From Hyphomicrobiaceae bacterium (GTDB lineage: Bacteria > Pseudomonadota > Alphaproteobacteria > Rhizobiales > Hyphomicrobiaceae), in contig JAGRKV010000045.1 in NCBI GenBank assembly GCA_020442165.1, positions 168,818 to 232,817 of the forward strand: a DNA stretch of 64,000 nt, read 5' to 3'. The translations under genes and the position numbers were made by a program. Below are positions 1 to 8,911 of this stretch, piece after piece. Under the pieces are notes generated by a model that was not told the DNA's origin, did not search any database, and worked only from the letters and a program-made list of their open reading frames with translations. How positions within the stretch are numbered: the first letter of the stretch is position 1; each line of letters starts with the position of its first letter.

Positions 1-2097
1 CCCGGCCACAACCTCGCAGGTGTCCTGGCCTATCGCGATCTCGACGACGTCAACGCGATGCTGTTGGCGGCCAAGGCGCGTGGGCGGGCCGTGGTAATCG
101 GCGGCGGACTGCTCGGACTGGAGGCTGCGGCAGGCCTCAAGGAACAGGGCATGGATGTGACCGTGCTCCATCTCATGCCGACTTTGATGGAGCGCCAGCT
201 CGATCCGGCCGCCGGGCATCTTCTGAAACGCGCCATCGAAGCACGCGGCATCAAGGTCATCACCCGCGCCAACACCAAATCCATTCGCGGCACGACCAAG
301 GTGGAAGGGGTGGAACTGGAAGACGGCACACTGCTGCCCGCCGACCTCGTCGTCATGGCCGTTGGGATCCGCCCCAGCTCCGGGCTGGCCAAGGACGCGG
401 GTCTGGAAGTCAAACGCGGCATCGTCGTCGGGGCCGACATGCGGACGAGCGACCCCGACATTTTCGCGCTCGGCGAATGCGCCGAAGCGGAAGGACAGGT
501 CTTCGGCCTCGTCGCGCCACTCTATGAAATGGCCAAGGTCGTCGCCGCACAGCTGACCGGCGATACCTCTTCCGCTTTCAAGGCGGCTGCAACCGCAACC
601 AAACTCAAGGTCACAGGCATCAACCTCTATTCGGCGGGTGACTTCGCGGAGGGGCCGGACCGCGAGGAAATCGTTCTTCGTGACGCTGCACGCGGCAACT
701 ATCGCCGGCTGGTGCTGCAGGACAACCGCATCATCGGTTCGGTGATGTATGGCGACACGTCTGACGGTCCGTGGTTCTTCGATCTGCTGAAGCGCAACGT
801 CGACATTGGCGAGATGCGTGAAACGCTGATCTTCGGCCAGAATCTCGCGGGTGGAATACCGCTCGATCCCATGGCGGCTGTCGCGGCACTGCCCGATGAC
901 GCGGAAGTCTGCGGCTGCAACGGCGTTTGCAAGGGAAAGATCACAGCCGCCATCGCCGGCCTCGGCCTCAAGACACTCGATGATGTGCGCGCGCACACCA
1001 AGGCTTCGGCGTCGTGCGGTACGTGTACCGGGCTCGTCGAGCAGATCCTCAAAGCGCAGCTTGGCGACGCCTACAATCCCGCCGCCGTCCAGCCGATGTG
1101 CGGTTGCACGGATCTCGGCCATGACGACGTTCGCCGGCTGATCGTCGCCAAGGGACTGAAGACCATTCCTGACACGATGCAAGAGCTGGAATGGAAAACC
1201 TCGTGCGGCTGCGCCAAGTGCCGCCCAGCCCTGAACTATTATTTGTTGGCTACTTGGCCAGGTGAATACGTCGACGACAGCCAGTCTCGTTTCATCAACG
1301 AGCGTGTTCACGCCAACATCCAGAAAGATGGCACCTACTCGGTCGTGCCCAGGATGTGGGGTGGCATGACGAGCCCGAGCGAACTGCGCGCGATCGCGGA
1401 CGTGGTGGAGAAGTACAACATCCCGGCTGTCAAATGCACCGGCGGCCAGCGCATCGACATGCTGGGCGTGAAAAAGGAGGACTTGCCCGGAGTGTGGGCG
1501 GACCTCAACGCGGCTGGCCTCGTATCGGGTGCGGCCTATGGCAAGGCGCTGCGGACGGTCAAGACCTGCGTTGGCAGCGATTGGTGCCGGTTCGGCACTC
1601 AGGACTCGACGGGTCTCGGGATCAAGCTTGAGAAGTTCATGTGGGGCTCATGGACCCCGGCAAAGGTCAAGCTCGCGGTTTCGGGCTGCCCGCGCAACTG
1701 TGCGGAAGTCACCTGCAAGGACATCGGCGTCATCTGTGTCGACAGCGGTTACGACATCCACTTCGCCGGGGCCGCCGGTCTCGACATCAAGGGCACCGAG
1801 GTTTTGGGCCACGTTGCGACCGAAGACGAGACCATCGAAATCATCGGCGCCCTGACACAGCTCTACCGCGAGCAGGGCCGCTATCTTGAGCGCATCTACA
1901 AATGGGCCAAGCGCGTTGGTATCGAAACCGTGCGGGAACAGGTGCTCGACGACAAGGAACGCCGCAAGGTGCTCTACGATCGGTTCGTTCACTCGCAAAG
2001 CTTCGCGCAGGTCGATCCCTGGGCCGAGCGTGTCGCCGGCAAGGAAGCCTACGAGTTCCGTCCGCTGTCCGTCATCACGGCGGAGGCAGCGGAATGA
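1..2097 (+). CDS. nirB: Assimilatory nitrite reductase [NAD(P)H] large subunit, 5' partial
   Basis: The open frame runs from base 1, so the N-terminal part of the FAD domain lies outside the window. NirB reduces nitrite to ammonium in the cytoplasm with NAD(P)H. The visible order is a pyridine nucleotide-disulfide oxidoreductase fold (GGGLLGLEAA, bases 100-130), two BFD-like [2Fe-2S] segments (CGCNGVC near base 910 with a later CGTC; CGCT near 1100 with CGCAKC near 1205), a ferredoxin-like nitrite/sulfite reductase half domain, and the sirohaem-[4Fe-4S] ligands (TCVGSDWC near 1565 and CPRNC near 1690). The stop overlaps the nirD start as ATGA, which indicates translational coupling. The full-length protein is usually about 820 residues and roughly 700 are present here. 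Identification is secure. Confidence 0.97.
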   Translation, partial: PGHNLAGVLAYRDLDDVNAMLLAAKARGRAVVIGGGLLGLEAAAGLKEQGMDVTVLHLMPTLMERQLDPAAGHLLKRAIEARGIKVITRANTKSIRGTTKVEGVELEDGTLLPADLVVMAVGIRPSSGLAKDAGLEVKRGIVVGADMRTSDPDIFALGECAEAEGQVFGLVAPLYEMAKVVAAQLTGDTSSAFKAAATATKLKVTGINLYSAGDFAEGPDREEIVLRDAARGNYRRLVLQDNRIIGSVMYGDTSDGPWFFDLLKRNVDIGEMRETLIFGQNLAGGIPLDPMAAVAALPDDAEVCGCNGVCKGKITAAIAGLGLKTLDDVRAHTKASASCGTCTGLVEQILKAQLGDAYNPAAVQPMCGCTDLGHDDVRRLIVAKGLKTIPDTMQELEWKTSCGCAKCRPALNYYLLATWPGEYVDDSQSRFINERVHANIQKDGTYSVVPRMWGGMTSPSELRAIADVVEKYNIPAVKCTGGQRIDMLGVKKEDLPGVWADLNAAGLVSGAAYGKALRTVKTCVGSDWCRFGTQDSTGLGIKLEKFMWGSWTPAKVKLAVSGCPRNCAEVTCKDIGVICVDSGYDIHFAGAAGLDIKGTEVLGHVATEDETIEIIGALTQLYREQGRYLERIYKWAKRVGIETVREQVLDDKERRKVLYDRFVHSQSFAQVDPWAERVAGKEAYEFRPLSVITAEAAE

Positions 2098-2435
2098 ACG
2101 CAGAAATCCGCAAGTGGGTGCTCGTCGGCTCGATCGACGACATCCCACGTCGTGGCGCGCGTTGCGTGCAGAACGGCGAAATGACAATTGCAGTATTCCG
2201 CTCGTTCGACGATCGCATCTTTGCCCTGGAAGACAAATGCCCGCACAGGAAGGGCGCGTTGAGCCAAGGCATCGTGCATGACGGCTGCGTGACCTGCCCC
2301 CTGCACAACTGGGTGATTTCGCTTGATTCCGGCAAGGCGCAAGGCGCCGACGAAGGCCAGACCGCAACCTTTCCGGTTCGGATCAGGAGCGGCCTGATCT
2401 ACCTCGATCTCACCATCGTCCCGACCGCTTCATAG
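2094..2435 (+). CDS. nirD: Nitrite reductase small subunit, Rieske-type
   Basis: A 113-residue Rieske-fold partner of NirB. The [2Fe-2S] ligands are visible as CPHR and CPLH, about 17 residues apart. The start chosen is the ATG overlapping the nirB stop by 4 bases; longer in-frame starts would lie inside nirB. It belongs to the nirBD operon and acts in the cytoplasm, where it contributes to electron transfer or assembly of the nitrite reductase complex. Length and motif fit the family well. Confidence 0.95.
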   Translation: MNAEIRKWVLVGSIDDIPRRGARCVQNGEMTIAVFRSFDDRIFALEDKCPHRKGALSQGIVHDGCVTCPLHNWVISLDSGKAQGADEGQTATFPVRIRSGLIYLDLTIVPTAS

Positions 2436-2465
2436 ACACGCGCTCACAACAAGAAAGGCCAGATC

Positions 2466-3311
2466 ATGTCATATGTCACCCCACAGGAATTCGCCACGAA
2501 GATGATCGATGCGGGCGAATCCAAGATTTTCATGTCGACGAAGGACACGCTGATCCGCGCGTACATGGCCGGCGCCATTCTCGCGCTTGCAGCCGGCTTT
2601 GCGGTCACGATTGCCGTCAATACTGGAAACTTCCTCGTCGCCGCGCTGCTGTTCCCAGTCGGGTTCAGCATGCTCTACCTGCTTGGATTTGATCTCCTGA
2701 CCGGCGTCTTCACGCTGGCCCCGCTCGCCGTCATTGCGAAGCGCCCCGGCTGCACCTGGGGGGGCGTCATGCGCAATTGGGGTCTCGTCTTCATCGGCAA
2801 CTTCGCTGGTGCGATGACGACGGCGGTCTTTATGGCCATCACCTTTACCATGGGCTTCAGTCAGGAACCCAACGCCGTCGGCCAGAAGATCGGCCACATC
2901 GGCGAGGCACGGACACTTGGCTACGCAGCTGCCGGCTTTGCGGGTATGCTCACACTCTTCATCCGCGCTGTCATGTGCAACTGGATGGTCTCGACAGGCG
3001 TCGTGGCGGCGATGATGTCCACGTCGGTCTCCGGAAAGGTGATTGCCATGTGGATGCCGATCCTGGTCTTCTTCTACCTCGGCTTCGAGCACTCCATCGT
3101 CAACATGTTCCTCTTCCCATCGGGCATCATGCTTGGCGGCAAGTTCACCTGGGCGGACTACTTCCTGTGGAACGAGATCCCCACGGTTGTCGGCAATCTC
3201 GTTGGCGGCCTGACCTTCGTGGGCGCGATGATCTACTCGACGCACTACAAGACATCACCGGCCCGCAACGGCGGCTACCAGGGAGGCAAGGTTCCCGTGG
3301 CTGCTGAGTAA
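2466..3311 (+). CDS. Formate/nitrite transporter family channel (NirC-like)
   Basis: A 281-residue integral membrane protein with six or so hydrophobic segments spread along its length, typical of the FNT family of pentameric anion channels. It starts 30 bases after nirD behind an AAAGG ribosome binding site. In this position it probably admits or exports nitrite for NirBD; formate-specific FocA-like function cannot be excluded from sequence alone. The Gly-rich early helices (YMAGAILALAAGFAV) and the FNT-like stretch around LGFDLLTGVF support the assignment. The name nirC would fit the context, but orthology was not tested. Confidence 0.9.
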   Translation: MSYVTPQEFATKMIDAGESKIFMSTKDTLIRAYMAGAILALAAGFAVTIAVNTGNFLVAALLFPVGFSMLYLLGFDLLTGVFTLAPLAVIAKRPGCTWGGVMRNWGLVFIGNFAGAMTTAVFMAITFTMGFSQEPNAVGQKIGHIGEARTLGYAAAGFAGMLTLFIRAVMCNWMVSTGVVAAMMSTSVSGKVIAMWMPILVFFYLGFEHSIVNMFLFPSGIMLGGKFTWADYFLWNEIPTVVGNLVGGLTFVGAMIYSTHYKTSPARNGGYQGGKVPVAAE

Positions 3312-3321
3312 TAAGACGATC

Positions 3322-3354
3322 GGAAGGGCTCCGCGCGGTTTGCGGTGCCCTTCC
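3322..3354 (+). terminator. GC-rich hairpin after the nir genes
   Basis: An outer stem GGAAGGGC (3322-3329) pairs with GCCCTTCC (3347-3354). After one T-T mismatch an inner CCGC/GCGG stem (3331-3334 with 3342-3345) continues it. A pyrimidine-rich CTTTCCCTCC run follows but there is no long U tract. It may terminate or attenuate transcription between the FNT gene and the kinase gene. Confidence 0.55.
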
Positions 3355-3388
3355 CTTTCCCTCCGCCCGGACACCGGGACTGCAACGA

Positions 3389-5125
3389 ATGCTCAAAAAC
3401 CTGGCTGGGGAGCGGCTGAGCGTCAGGATCGGCCAATGCTCGGACGCCGGCCGCAAGGCGTCAAATCAGGATTTTCACGGAACAATCGTTCCTGAAGACA
3501 GCGCGCTGTCGCTGAAGGGCGTTTCGCTGGCCATCGCAGACGGCATCTCATCGAGCGATGTCAGCCACATAGCCGCAGAAACTGCGGTCAAGAGTTTCCT
3601 CTCTGACTACTACTGCACCTCCGACGCCTGGTCGGTGAAATCCGCCGGTCAGCGCGTGATCCGGGCAACGAATTCCTGGCTTCATTCCGAAAGCCGTCGC
3701 AGCCGGCTGCACGAAGACATGAACCGTGCGTTCGTGTGCACATTCAGCGCACTCGTGCTGAAGGGACGCGACGCGCACATTTTTCATGTTGGCGATAGCC
3801 GAATCTTCCGTCTCGTGGGCGGCAATCTCGAGCAGCTCACCAACGATCACCGGACGGTACTGTCGTCGACCGAAAACTATCTTGGCCGCGCACTCGGCCT
3901 CACCGCTGAGGTCGAGATCGACTATTGCGTCATCGGCGTGAAGCCGGGCGACATCTTCGTCATGACGACCGACGGCGTCCACGCCCATGTGCCGCCCCGG
4001 GACGTGGCGGCGATGCTGAAAGGCGGCGGCGACCTCGATGGCATTGCGCGCGCCATTGTCGAGCAGGCGCTGGCCAGCGGCAGCGACGACAACCTCACCA
4101 TCCAGATCGTCCAAATCGACAGCCTGCCCGCACGGGATGCCATGGGCTTCCTCAAGAATGCGGACTACCTCCCGCCCGCCGCGATCCCGCGCGTGCCGTC
4201 CGAGTATGATGGATATCGGATCGTGAGGCAGCTGCATGCATCGAGCCGCAGTCACATATTCGTCGCGGTTGATCTGGCGACCGGTGACAAGGTTGCGCTC
4301 AAAGTACCGTCCGTGGACCTTCGAGATGACGCCAACTATCTGCGACGGTTCGCCATGGAGGAGTGGATCGCCCGGCGCATCAATTCGCCCCACGTCCTGC
4401 AGGCCGCCCCCGTTCACCGCGAGCGCGACACGCTCTATGTCGTCACCGAACTGGTCGAGGGGCGCACGCTCAGGCAATGGATGACGGACAATCCAATGCC
4501 GGACATCGACAGCGTGCGCAATATTGTCGAGCAGATCGCGAAGGGCATCCGCGCCTTTCATCGTAAAGACATGCTGCACCAGGACCTGCGTCCGGAAAAT
4601 GTCATGATCGACCGGGAAGGAACCGCGAAGATCATCGATTTCGGCGCGGTTCGTGTCGCCGGGGTGCTGGAGGCCAGTCCAGACTTCGATAACGGCGACG
4701 TGCTCGGCACGCATCAGTACGCAGCGCCGGAATATTTTGTCGGAGAGCCAGGAACGGAGCGCTCCGACCTCTATTCCCTGGGTGTGATCGCCTACGAGAT
4801 GCTGACGGGCAAACTTCCCTATGGGCCGCGCATGGCGCAGGCGGGAAGCCGGCTGAAACAGTCGCGCGTGACCTATGTGCCGATTTCAGCCTATCGCACG
4901 GATCTGCCGGCATGGATCGACGCTGCGCTCAAGAAGGCGGTGCATTTCGATCCAACAAAACGCCAGGAGGTGCTGTCGGAGCTGACTTACGACTTGCGGC
5001 AGCCTCGTCACTCCACGCCTGCGGTGAAATCAATCCCACTGACGGAGCGCAACCCGGTTCTGTTCTGGCAAATCGTGTCGCTGCTGCTTGGGCTGACAGT
5101 GCTCTGGCAGGCTGTCTGGCGCTGA
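3389..5125 (+). CDS. PP2C-type phosphatase fused to Ser/Thr protein kinase with C-terminal membrane anchor
   Basis: A 578-residue bifunctional signalling protein. Residues about 10-245 form a PP2C phosphatase with the metal-binding signatures ADGISSS, HVGDSR, TTDGVH and SDDN. Residues about 270-530 form a Hanks-type kinase with VALK (catalytic lysine), HQDLRPEN (catalytic loop) and IDFG. A single hydrophobic segment near the C-terminus (FWQIVSLLLGLTVLW) should anchor it in the inner membrane with both domains cytoplasmic. Genes of this fused architecture are often found beside nitrate/nitrite assimilation genes, so it probably adjusts nitrite uptake or reduction; its substrate is unknown. All key catalytic residues appear present. 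Confidence 0.92.
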   Translation: MLKNLAGERLSVRIGQCSDAGRKASNQDFHGTIVPEDSALSLKGVSLAIADGISSSDVSHIAAETAVKSFLSDYYCTSDAWSVKSAGQRVIRATNSWLHSESRRSRLHEDMNRAFVCTFSALVLKGRDAHIFHVGDSRIFRLVGGNLEQLTNDHRTVLSSTENYLGRALGLTAEVEIDYCVIGVKPGDIFVMTTDGVHAHVPPRDVAAMLKGGGDLDGIARAIVEQALASGSDDNLTIQIVQIDSLPARDAMGFLKNADYLPPAAIPRVPSEYDGYRIVRQLHASSRSHIFVAVDLATGDKVALKVPSVDLRDDANYLRRFAMEEWIARRINSPHVLQAAPVHRERDTLYVVTELVEGRTLRQWMTDNPMPDIDSVRNIVEQIAKGIRAFHRKDMLHQDLRPENVMIDREGTAKIIDFGAVRVAGVLEASPDFDNGDVLGTHQYAAPEYFVGEPGTERSDLYSLGVIAYEMLTGKLPYGPRMAQAGSRLKQSRVTYVPISAYRTDLPAWIDAALKKAVHFDPTKRQEVLSELTYDLRQPRHSTPAVKSIPLTERNPVLFWQIVSLLLGLTVLWQAVWR

Positions 5126-5171
5126 GACCTCGCATCCAACCTCCTGTTCCAAAACCAGAAAGGACCCGCAG

Positions 5172-5669
5172 ATGAAGCGTGAAGACCTGACGGAAAAGAT
5201 CCTCGATATCAAACGTGAGAAAGGCTGGAGCTGGGCTCATATCACGGAGGAGATCGGCGGCATCAGTCCGGTCCTCATCGTAGGCGCCCTGCTGGGCCAG
5301 CAGCGGCTGGTGAAACCGCTGGCGCGGAAGGCGGCGGCACTCTTCGGGCTTTCGGCCGCCGAGGAGGCAATGCTCAACGAGGTTCCCATGCGCGGCGCTG
5401 GCATCGTCTCGCCGCCGACCGACCCCCTGATCTACCGGTTCTACGAACTCATCCTCATCAACGGGCCGGCCTGGAAGGCTCTCATCGAAGAGGAGTTCGG
5501 AGACGGCATCATGTCCGCCATCGACTTCGATATGGAAATGGAACGCCAGCCCGACGAAAAGGGCGATCGCGTCAAAATCACGATGTCGGGCAAGTTCCTG
5601 CCCTACAAGTACTATGGCGCATCGCAGGGCATCCCCGGTCTTGGTCTCAAGGCTCTCGACGTTCTCTAG
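5172..5669 (+). CDS. cynS: Cyanate hydratase (cyanase)
   Basis: A 165-residue protein close to the 156-residue cyanase family. Cyanase converts cyanate and bicarbonate to ammonia and carbon dioxide, so it supplies ammonium alongside NirBD. The N-terminal helical DNA-binding-like domain (KREKGWSWAHI) is followed by the catalytic region. The conserved PPTDPLIYRFYE holds the catalytic Arg and Glu, and FGDGIMSAIDF holds the catalytic Ser. A strong AAAGGA ribosome binding site lies 8 bases before the ATG. The gene follows the kinase by 46 bases and is probably co-transcribed with it. Confidence 0.96.
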   Translation: MKREDLTEKILDIKREKGWSWAHITEEIGGISPVLIVGALLGQQRLVKPLARKAAALFGLSAAEEAMLNEVPMRGAGIVSPPTDPLIYRFYELILINGPAWKALIEEEFGDGIMSAIDFDMEMERQPDEKGDRVKITMSGKFLPYKYYGASQGIPGLGLKALDVL

Positions 5670-5697
5670 ATCGTTTCAGACTTGCGTTGAAACGATC
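5669..5697 (+). terminator. Inverted repeat at the end of cynS
   Basis: A perfect 10-base stem, GATCGTTTCA (5669-5678) with TGAAACGATC (5688-5697), encloses a 9-base loop and begins at the last base of cynS. No U tract follows. It may terminate transcription or stabilise a 3' end; it could also be a dispersed genomic repeat. Confidence 0.5.
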
Positions 5698-6448
5698 CAG
5701 ATTTCTTCGCTCACGCAGCTGCCCCTCGCTATCGCTCGGGCTGCTCCGCGGGGCGGCGCATGGCGCGCCGGGCCGCAGTCGCGGTCTGAACGGTTCCGCC
5801 TTGGTCGAAATCGCTCTCGGAGCTTCCTACCTCTGCCGGCACGGCCTCACTGCATACAAGTTGCGGCTGGATCGTGCCGGCGGGCTTCGCTTTCCGACTC
5901 CGAACAGGCTGCGCGCGAGGAGCCCAAGTCTGGTAAGATCACAAATCCCGCCGACGACGCTTCGCTCGCAATCCTTGCGTGGATGGTTTTGGCGCGCGCG
6001 GCTCAGCTGCCGATACTGCAGGATTGAATTCGCCGCTGCGGATACTCACGCGGCCCAGCGATTGTCGGTGGGGGCGCCCGGCACCGCAAAGCAGCGCGCT
6101 GTTAAGCTTCTTCTACCCCGAAATCTGGGCTCATTGCTCAGCAATCGGGGAGCGGCTGGACTTTCAAAAATCTGACAATCGCCCAATCTGAAACTCAAAT
6201 TGGGTGCCGCCAGCTGCACAATTCAAAGGCACTTTTTGAATGCTTTGCGTACGCAATATGACGCCAATTGCGGAGCGGCCGCGGGCACGAGCTATCGTTG
6301 CATCCACTGGCTCGACTGCAACCCCGACAGCACCCTCGCGGATTCGACGGAATGCTAGCCAGATTAGGGTGTTGCGGAGATGACACGCGATCGCAGCTGA
6401 ACATCCTCATTTACTCTGTCGCGTTGCATGTGATAATGTGCATTTGTA

Positions 6449-6463
6449 TTAACTTATGATTAA
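6449..6463 (+). promoter_or_regulatory. CtrA-type full site TTAA-N7-TTAA
   Basis: TTAA, seven bases, TTAA matches the alphaproteobacterial CtrA full-site consensus exactly. It lies about 120 bases before the first gene of the Pel-like locus, within a larger inverted repeat TAACTTA (6450-6456) / TAAGTTA (6461-6467). Chance matches are easier in AT-rich sequence, so confidence is moderate. Confidence 0.45.
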
Positions 6464-6549
6464 GTTATTATAATAGCGGCCCGAACGGCTATTGTAGGTT
6501 GATATTGGATTGATGTGCTTTGCCACGATTGGGCTTAGGTACTCTATTT

Positions 6550-6575
6550 CCTCTGTGAATCGCGTAACTCAGAGG
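6550..6575 (+). promoter_or_regulatory. Inverted repeat overlapping the ribosome binding site of the exporter gene
   Basis: CCTCTG (6550-6555) can pair with CAGAGG (6570-6575). The right arm is part of the purine-rich AGAGGGTGAG sequence directly before the ATG at 6581. Such a hairpin could hide the ribosome binding site. The stem is only 6 bases with a 14-base loop, so this is tentative. Confidence 0.3.
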
Positions 6576-6580
6576 GTGAG

Positions 6581-8050
6581 ATGCGTCAAAATCAGTTGAG
6601 TTGTTTTATTGCTGCGGTTCGACGGTGCTTCATCCAGTTGCCGAGCGCATTAACGCTAGCAGTTGCAGCATTGATCGTGCCTGTCGTGTTCAGCAATTTC
6701 GGTTGCGATTTTTGCAATGCACGCGCTGAACCCAATGTCCAACCGGCGCAAACAAGTCTTCCCGATTGCGGGAACGATACGTTGGCCTCGAACAAACTGG
6801 TTGCATCCGCGGCAGCAGACCATGTCGTCTTCGGCGACAAGATAAAGATCACGTTTTTCGAAACCTTGCCGATTGCACTTCGGGGCGCAGGGGGCGCCGA
6901 AGTCAGCGGAGCAGAGGCCTCGTTCCCGCGGTCGGATATGTCCGGGGAATTCGTCGTCGATGCCGACGGTGGCGTGCTGATTGCCAGGATTGGACGGGTC
7001 GAGGTCGCTGGACACTCCCTCAATTCAGTCAGGTGCACGCTTGCGCCCCGGTTCGAGGCCGTTATCGGGCGCAAGGCAGCCGAGGTCAGCGTCAGTTACG
7101 TCGAGCGGCCGCCCGTCTATGTGCTGGGCGCCATCAAGCAGCCGGGCGCCTACGCCTACGCACCTGGCATGATCCTGGAACAAATTCTGGCAAAGGCCGG
7201 CGGCCTCGACAAGGAGATCAAGGATGTCTCCCAGGAAATCGAGCGCATCCGGCAGGTTGACCGGATCCGTGAGCTTGAGGAGCAGATCGATCGTCTGGCG
7301 ATGACGAAGGCACGCCTGATTGCGCTTCGCGATGAAGCATCGTCCATCTCGTTTCCCAAGTGGTTCGGGAGCCGGATGACCGATGCCAAAACGAAAGCCG
7401 CAACGGAAGCCATTCTCGCCAACGAAAATGCGAGCTTCAAATCAGAGAGAAGGCTACACGAGCAGCAGGTGGCTCTCACGCAGCGCGAGGTCGAGATCGC
7501 CAAGCTCGAACTCGAGACGCTAGAAGCCCGCCAGGAACACTTCAGCAAGCAAATCGCGAACAGGCGGTCCCGCGCCGATGAGTTGGGCAAGCTCGCACGG
7601 CGAGGGCATCTGTCGTCGAGCCGGCTCGATGATCTGACCGTCGACCTCGATGACCTGACTGCCCGCGAGATAGAACACAACGTAACCGTCGCGCAATCGC
7701 GCCGCAGACTGGTTGAGGCTCAGCTCAAGCTGGCGCGGCTCGTCGACATATCCAAGCTCGAATATGAGCAGCAGATTTCGGATCTCACGATCAAGATCGA
7801 AGACGCCAAGTCAAAGCTTGGCGCGATGAGTTCAGTCGTCGCGGTGCTGGCCAAGGACAAGCCAGTCGAGGGGCCGCGAGAGGAATCAGTCAAGCCGACA
7901 GTGCAGATTTTGAGGAGGGGGCGCACAGGCTTTTATGACATCCGCGTGTCGTACACGACGCCTATCTTGCCGGGCGACATTGTACGGGTCAATTCAGCTG
8001 ATGTGGGCTTTTTGGCTCGCGTGGAAGTTCACCAGTATCATGGCGAGTAG
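6581..8050 (+). CDS. Polysaccharide export protein of the Wza/ExoF type with long coiled coil
   Basis: A 489-residue exported protein. A hydrophobic leader ends near residue 50 (probable cut after NARA). Residues about 85-180 form a polysaccharide-export domain (GDKIKITFFE, then GGVLIARIGRV), followed by an SLBB-like segment (VYVLGAIKQPGAYAY). Residues about 205-420 are a long charged coiled coil, as in ExoF and periplasmic adaptor proteins, and a last beta segment follows (ILPGDIVRV). It is likely to form or contact the outer-membrane/periplasmic exit for the polymer made by the downstream genes. Canonical Pel systems use PelB/PelC here instead. It is the first gene of the locus, spaced 9 bases from the next. 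Confidence 0.85.
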   Translation: MRQNQLSCFIAAVRRCFIQLPSALTLAVAALIVPVVFSNFGCDFCNARAEPNVQPAQTSLPDCGNDTLASNKLVASAAADHVVFGDKIKITFFETLPIALRGAGGAEVSGAEASFPRSDMSGEFVVDADGGVLIARIGRVEVAGHSLNSVRCTLAPRFEAVIGRKAAEVSVSYVERPPVYVLGAIKQPGAYAYAPGMILEQILAKAGGLDKEIKDVSQEIERIRQVDRIRELEEQIDRLAMTKARLIALRDEASSISFPKWFGSRMTDAKTKAATEAILANENASFKSERRLHEQQVALTQREVEIAKLELETLEARQEHFSKQIANRRSRADELGKLARRGHLSSSRLDDLTVDLDDLTAREIEHNVTVAQSRRRLVEAQLKLARLVDISKLEYEQQISDLTIKIEDAKSKLGAMSSVVAVLAKDKPVEGPREESVKPTVQILRRGRTGFYDIRVSYTTPILPGDIVRVNSADVGFLARVEVHQYHGE

Positions 8051-8059
8051 GAGAGTGGA

Positions 8060-8902
8060 ATGGCCGACACTACCATTTGCGACAGTCTGATCGATGTCGA
8101 TACTACGGATGTGTTACGCCAAGCCAGGATCGTGAAAGTTCCTGAAGGCCGAACACCCACCGAAGCGCCCACCAAGATCCGCCAGGCCGTCGTCATGGCT
8201 GGCGGCAAGGGCACACGGCTGCACCCCTACTCGGCCGTCTTGCCAAAACCGCTCATGCCGTTGGGCGACATGCCAATCCTGGAGCTGCTGATTAGACGCC
8301 TGAAGAATTCGGGTGTCGAAGAGGTCATTCTGGCGGTCAATCATCTCCGGCACCTGATCGAGGCCTATTTTGGCGATGGCCGAAAGTTCGGTGTCAAAGT
8401 GACGTACAGCGGCGAGGAAAATCCGCTGGGTACTGCTGGCGCCCTCGGCAACATGCTCGACGTGCTGGACGATCACTTCTACCTCATGAACGGAGATCTC
8501 CTGACGACGATCAACCTGAAGCGGATGGCGCAACAGCACATCGCGACGAAGGCTGATGCATCGATCGGCATCTACGAGCGCGAGCACAAAATCGATTTCG
8601 GGCTGATCGAGGTCGACAGCGACGGCATGATGGCCGCCTACCGGGAAAAGCCGAGCCGCAAGTATTTTGTGAGCATGGGCCTCTACATTCTAGGTCGTGA
8701 GGCGGTTCGTGAGCACGTAGCGGACGTGGGCTATATCGACATGCCGACCTTGCTGCTCAAGATCAAGGACAAGGCGGGCCGGCTCCATTGCTTCAACGAC
8801 GATTGCATCTGGCTCGATATCGGCAGGCCGGATGACTTCGCGATGGCGCAGGAGATTTTCGAGCGAAATCCGAAGGTCTTCCTGGAGCCCATCAGAATCT
8901 GA
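8060..8902 (+). CDS. Sugar-1-phosphate nucleotidyltransferase
   Basis: A 280-residue NTP-transferase with the classic activation loop AGGKGTRLHPYSAVLPKPL near residue 50 and a metal-binding NGD motif near residue 140. It should join a sugar-1-phosphate to an NTP to give a nucleotide sugar in the cytoplasm. The N-terminal 35 residues are an unusual extension of unknown role, and there is no C-terminal acyltransferase domain. The neighbouring LegB-like dehydratase and Rmd-like reductase suggest a GDP- or UDP-linked N-acetylhexosamine or mannose product, but the base and sugar cannot be told from sequence. GGAGAG precedes the ATG. Confidence 0.85.
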   Translation: MADTTICDSLIDVDTTDVLRQARIVKVPEGRTPTEAPTKIRQAVVMAGGKGTRLHPYSAVLPKPLMPLGDMPILELLIRRLKNSGVEEVILAVNHLRHLIEAYFGDGRKFGVKVTYSGEENPLGTAGALGNMLDVLDDHFYLMNGDLLTTINLKRMAQQHIATKADASIGIYEREHKIDFGLIEVDSDGMMAAYREKPSRKYFVSMGLYILGREAVREHVADVGYIDMPTLLLKIKDKAGRLHCFNDDCIWLDIGRPDDFAMAQEIFERNPKVFLEPIRI

Positions 8903-8911
8903 TTACCCGGG

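Larger units (their letters stand above)
5698..6580. other. Long intergenic region before the polysaccharide locus
   Basis: No supported gene is seen. The first 450 bases are GC-rich with open frames that have no recognisable domain or ribosome binding site. The last 400 bases become AT-rich and look regulatory. This part has a 12-base palindrome TTGCGTACGCAA at 6245-6256, a CtrA-type site at 6449-6463, and an inverted repeat overlapping the ribosome binding site of the next gene. Confidence 0.6.

Noticed and set aside
5614..6175. Overlapping plus-strand frames after cynS, considered as small genes or a decayed gene
   Set aside because: No ribosome binding site, domain or sensible composition; they cross the cynS end hairpin. 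Left as non-coding.
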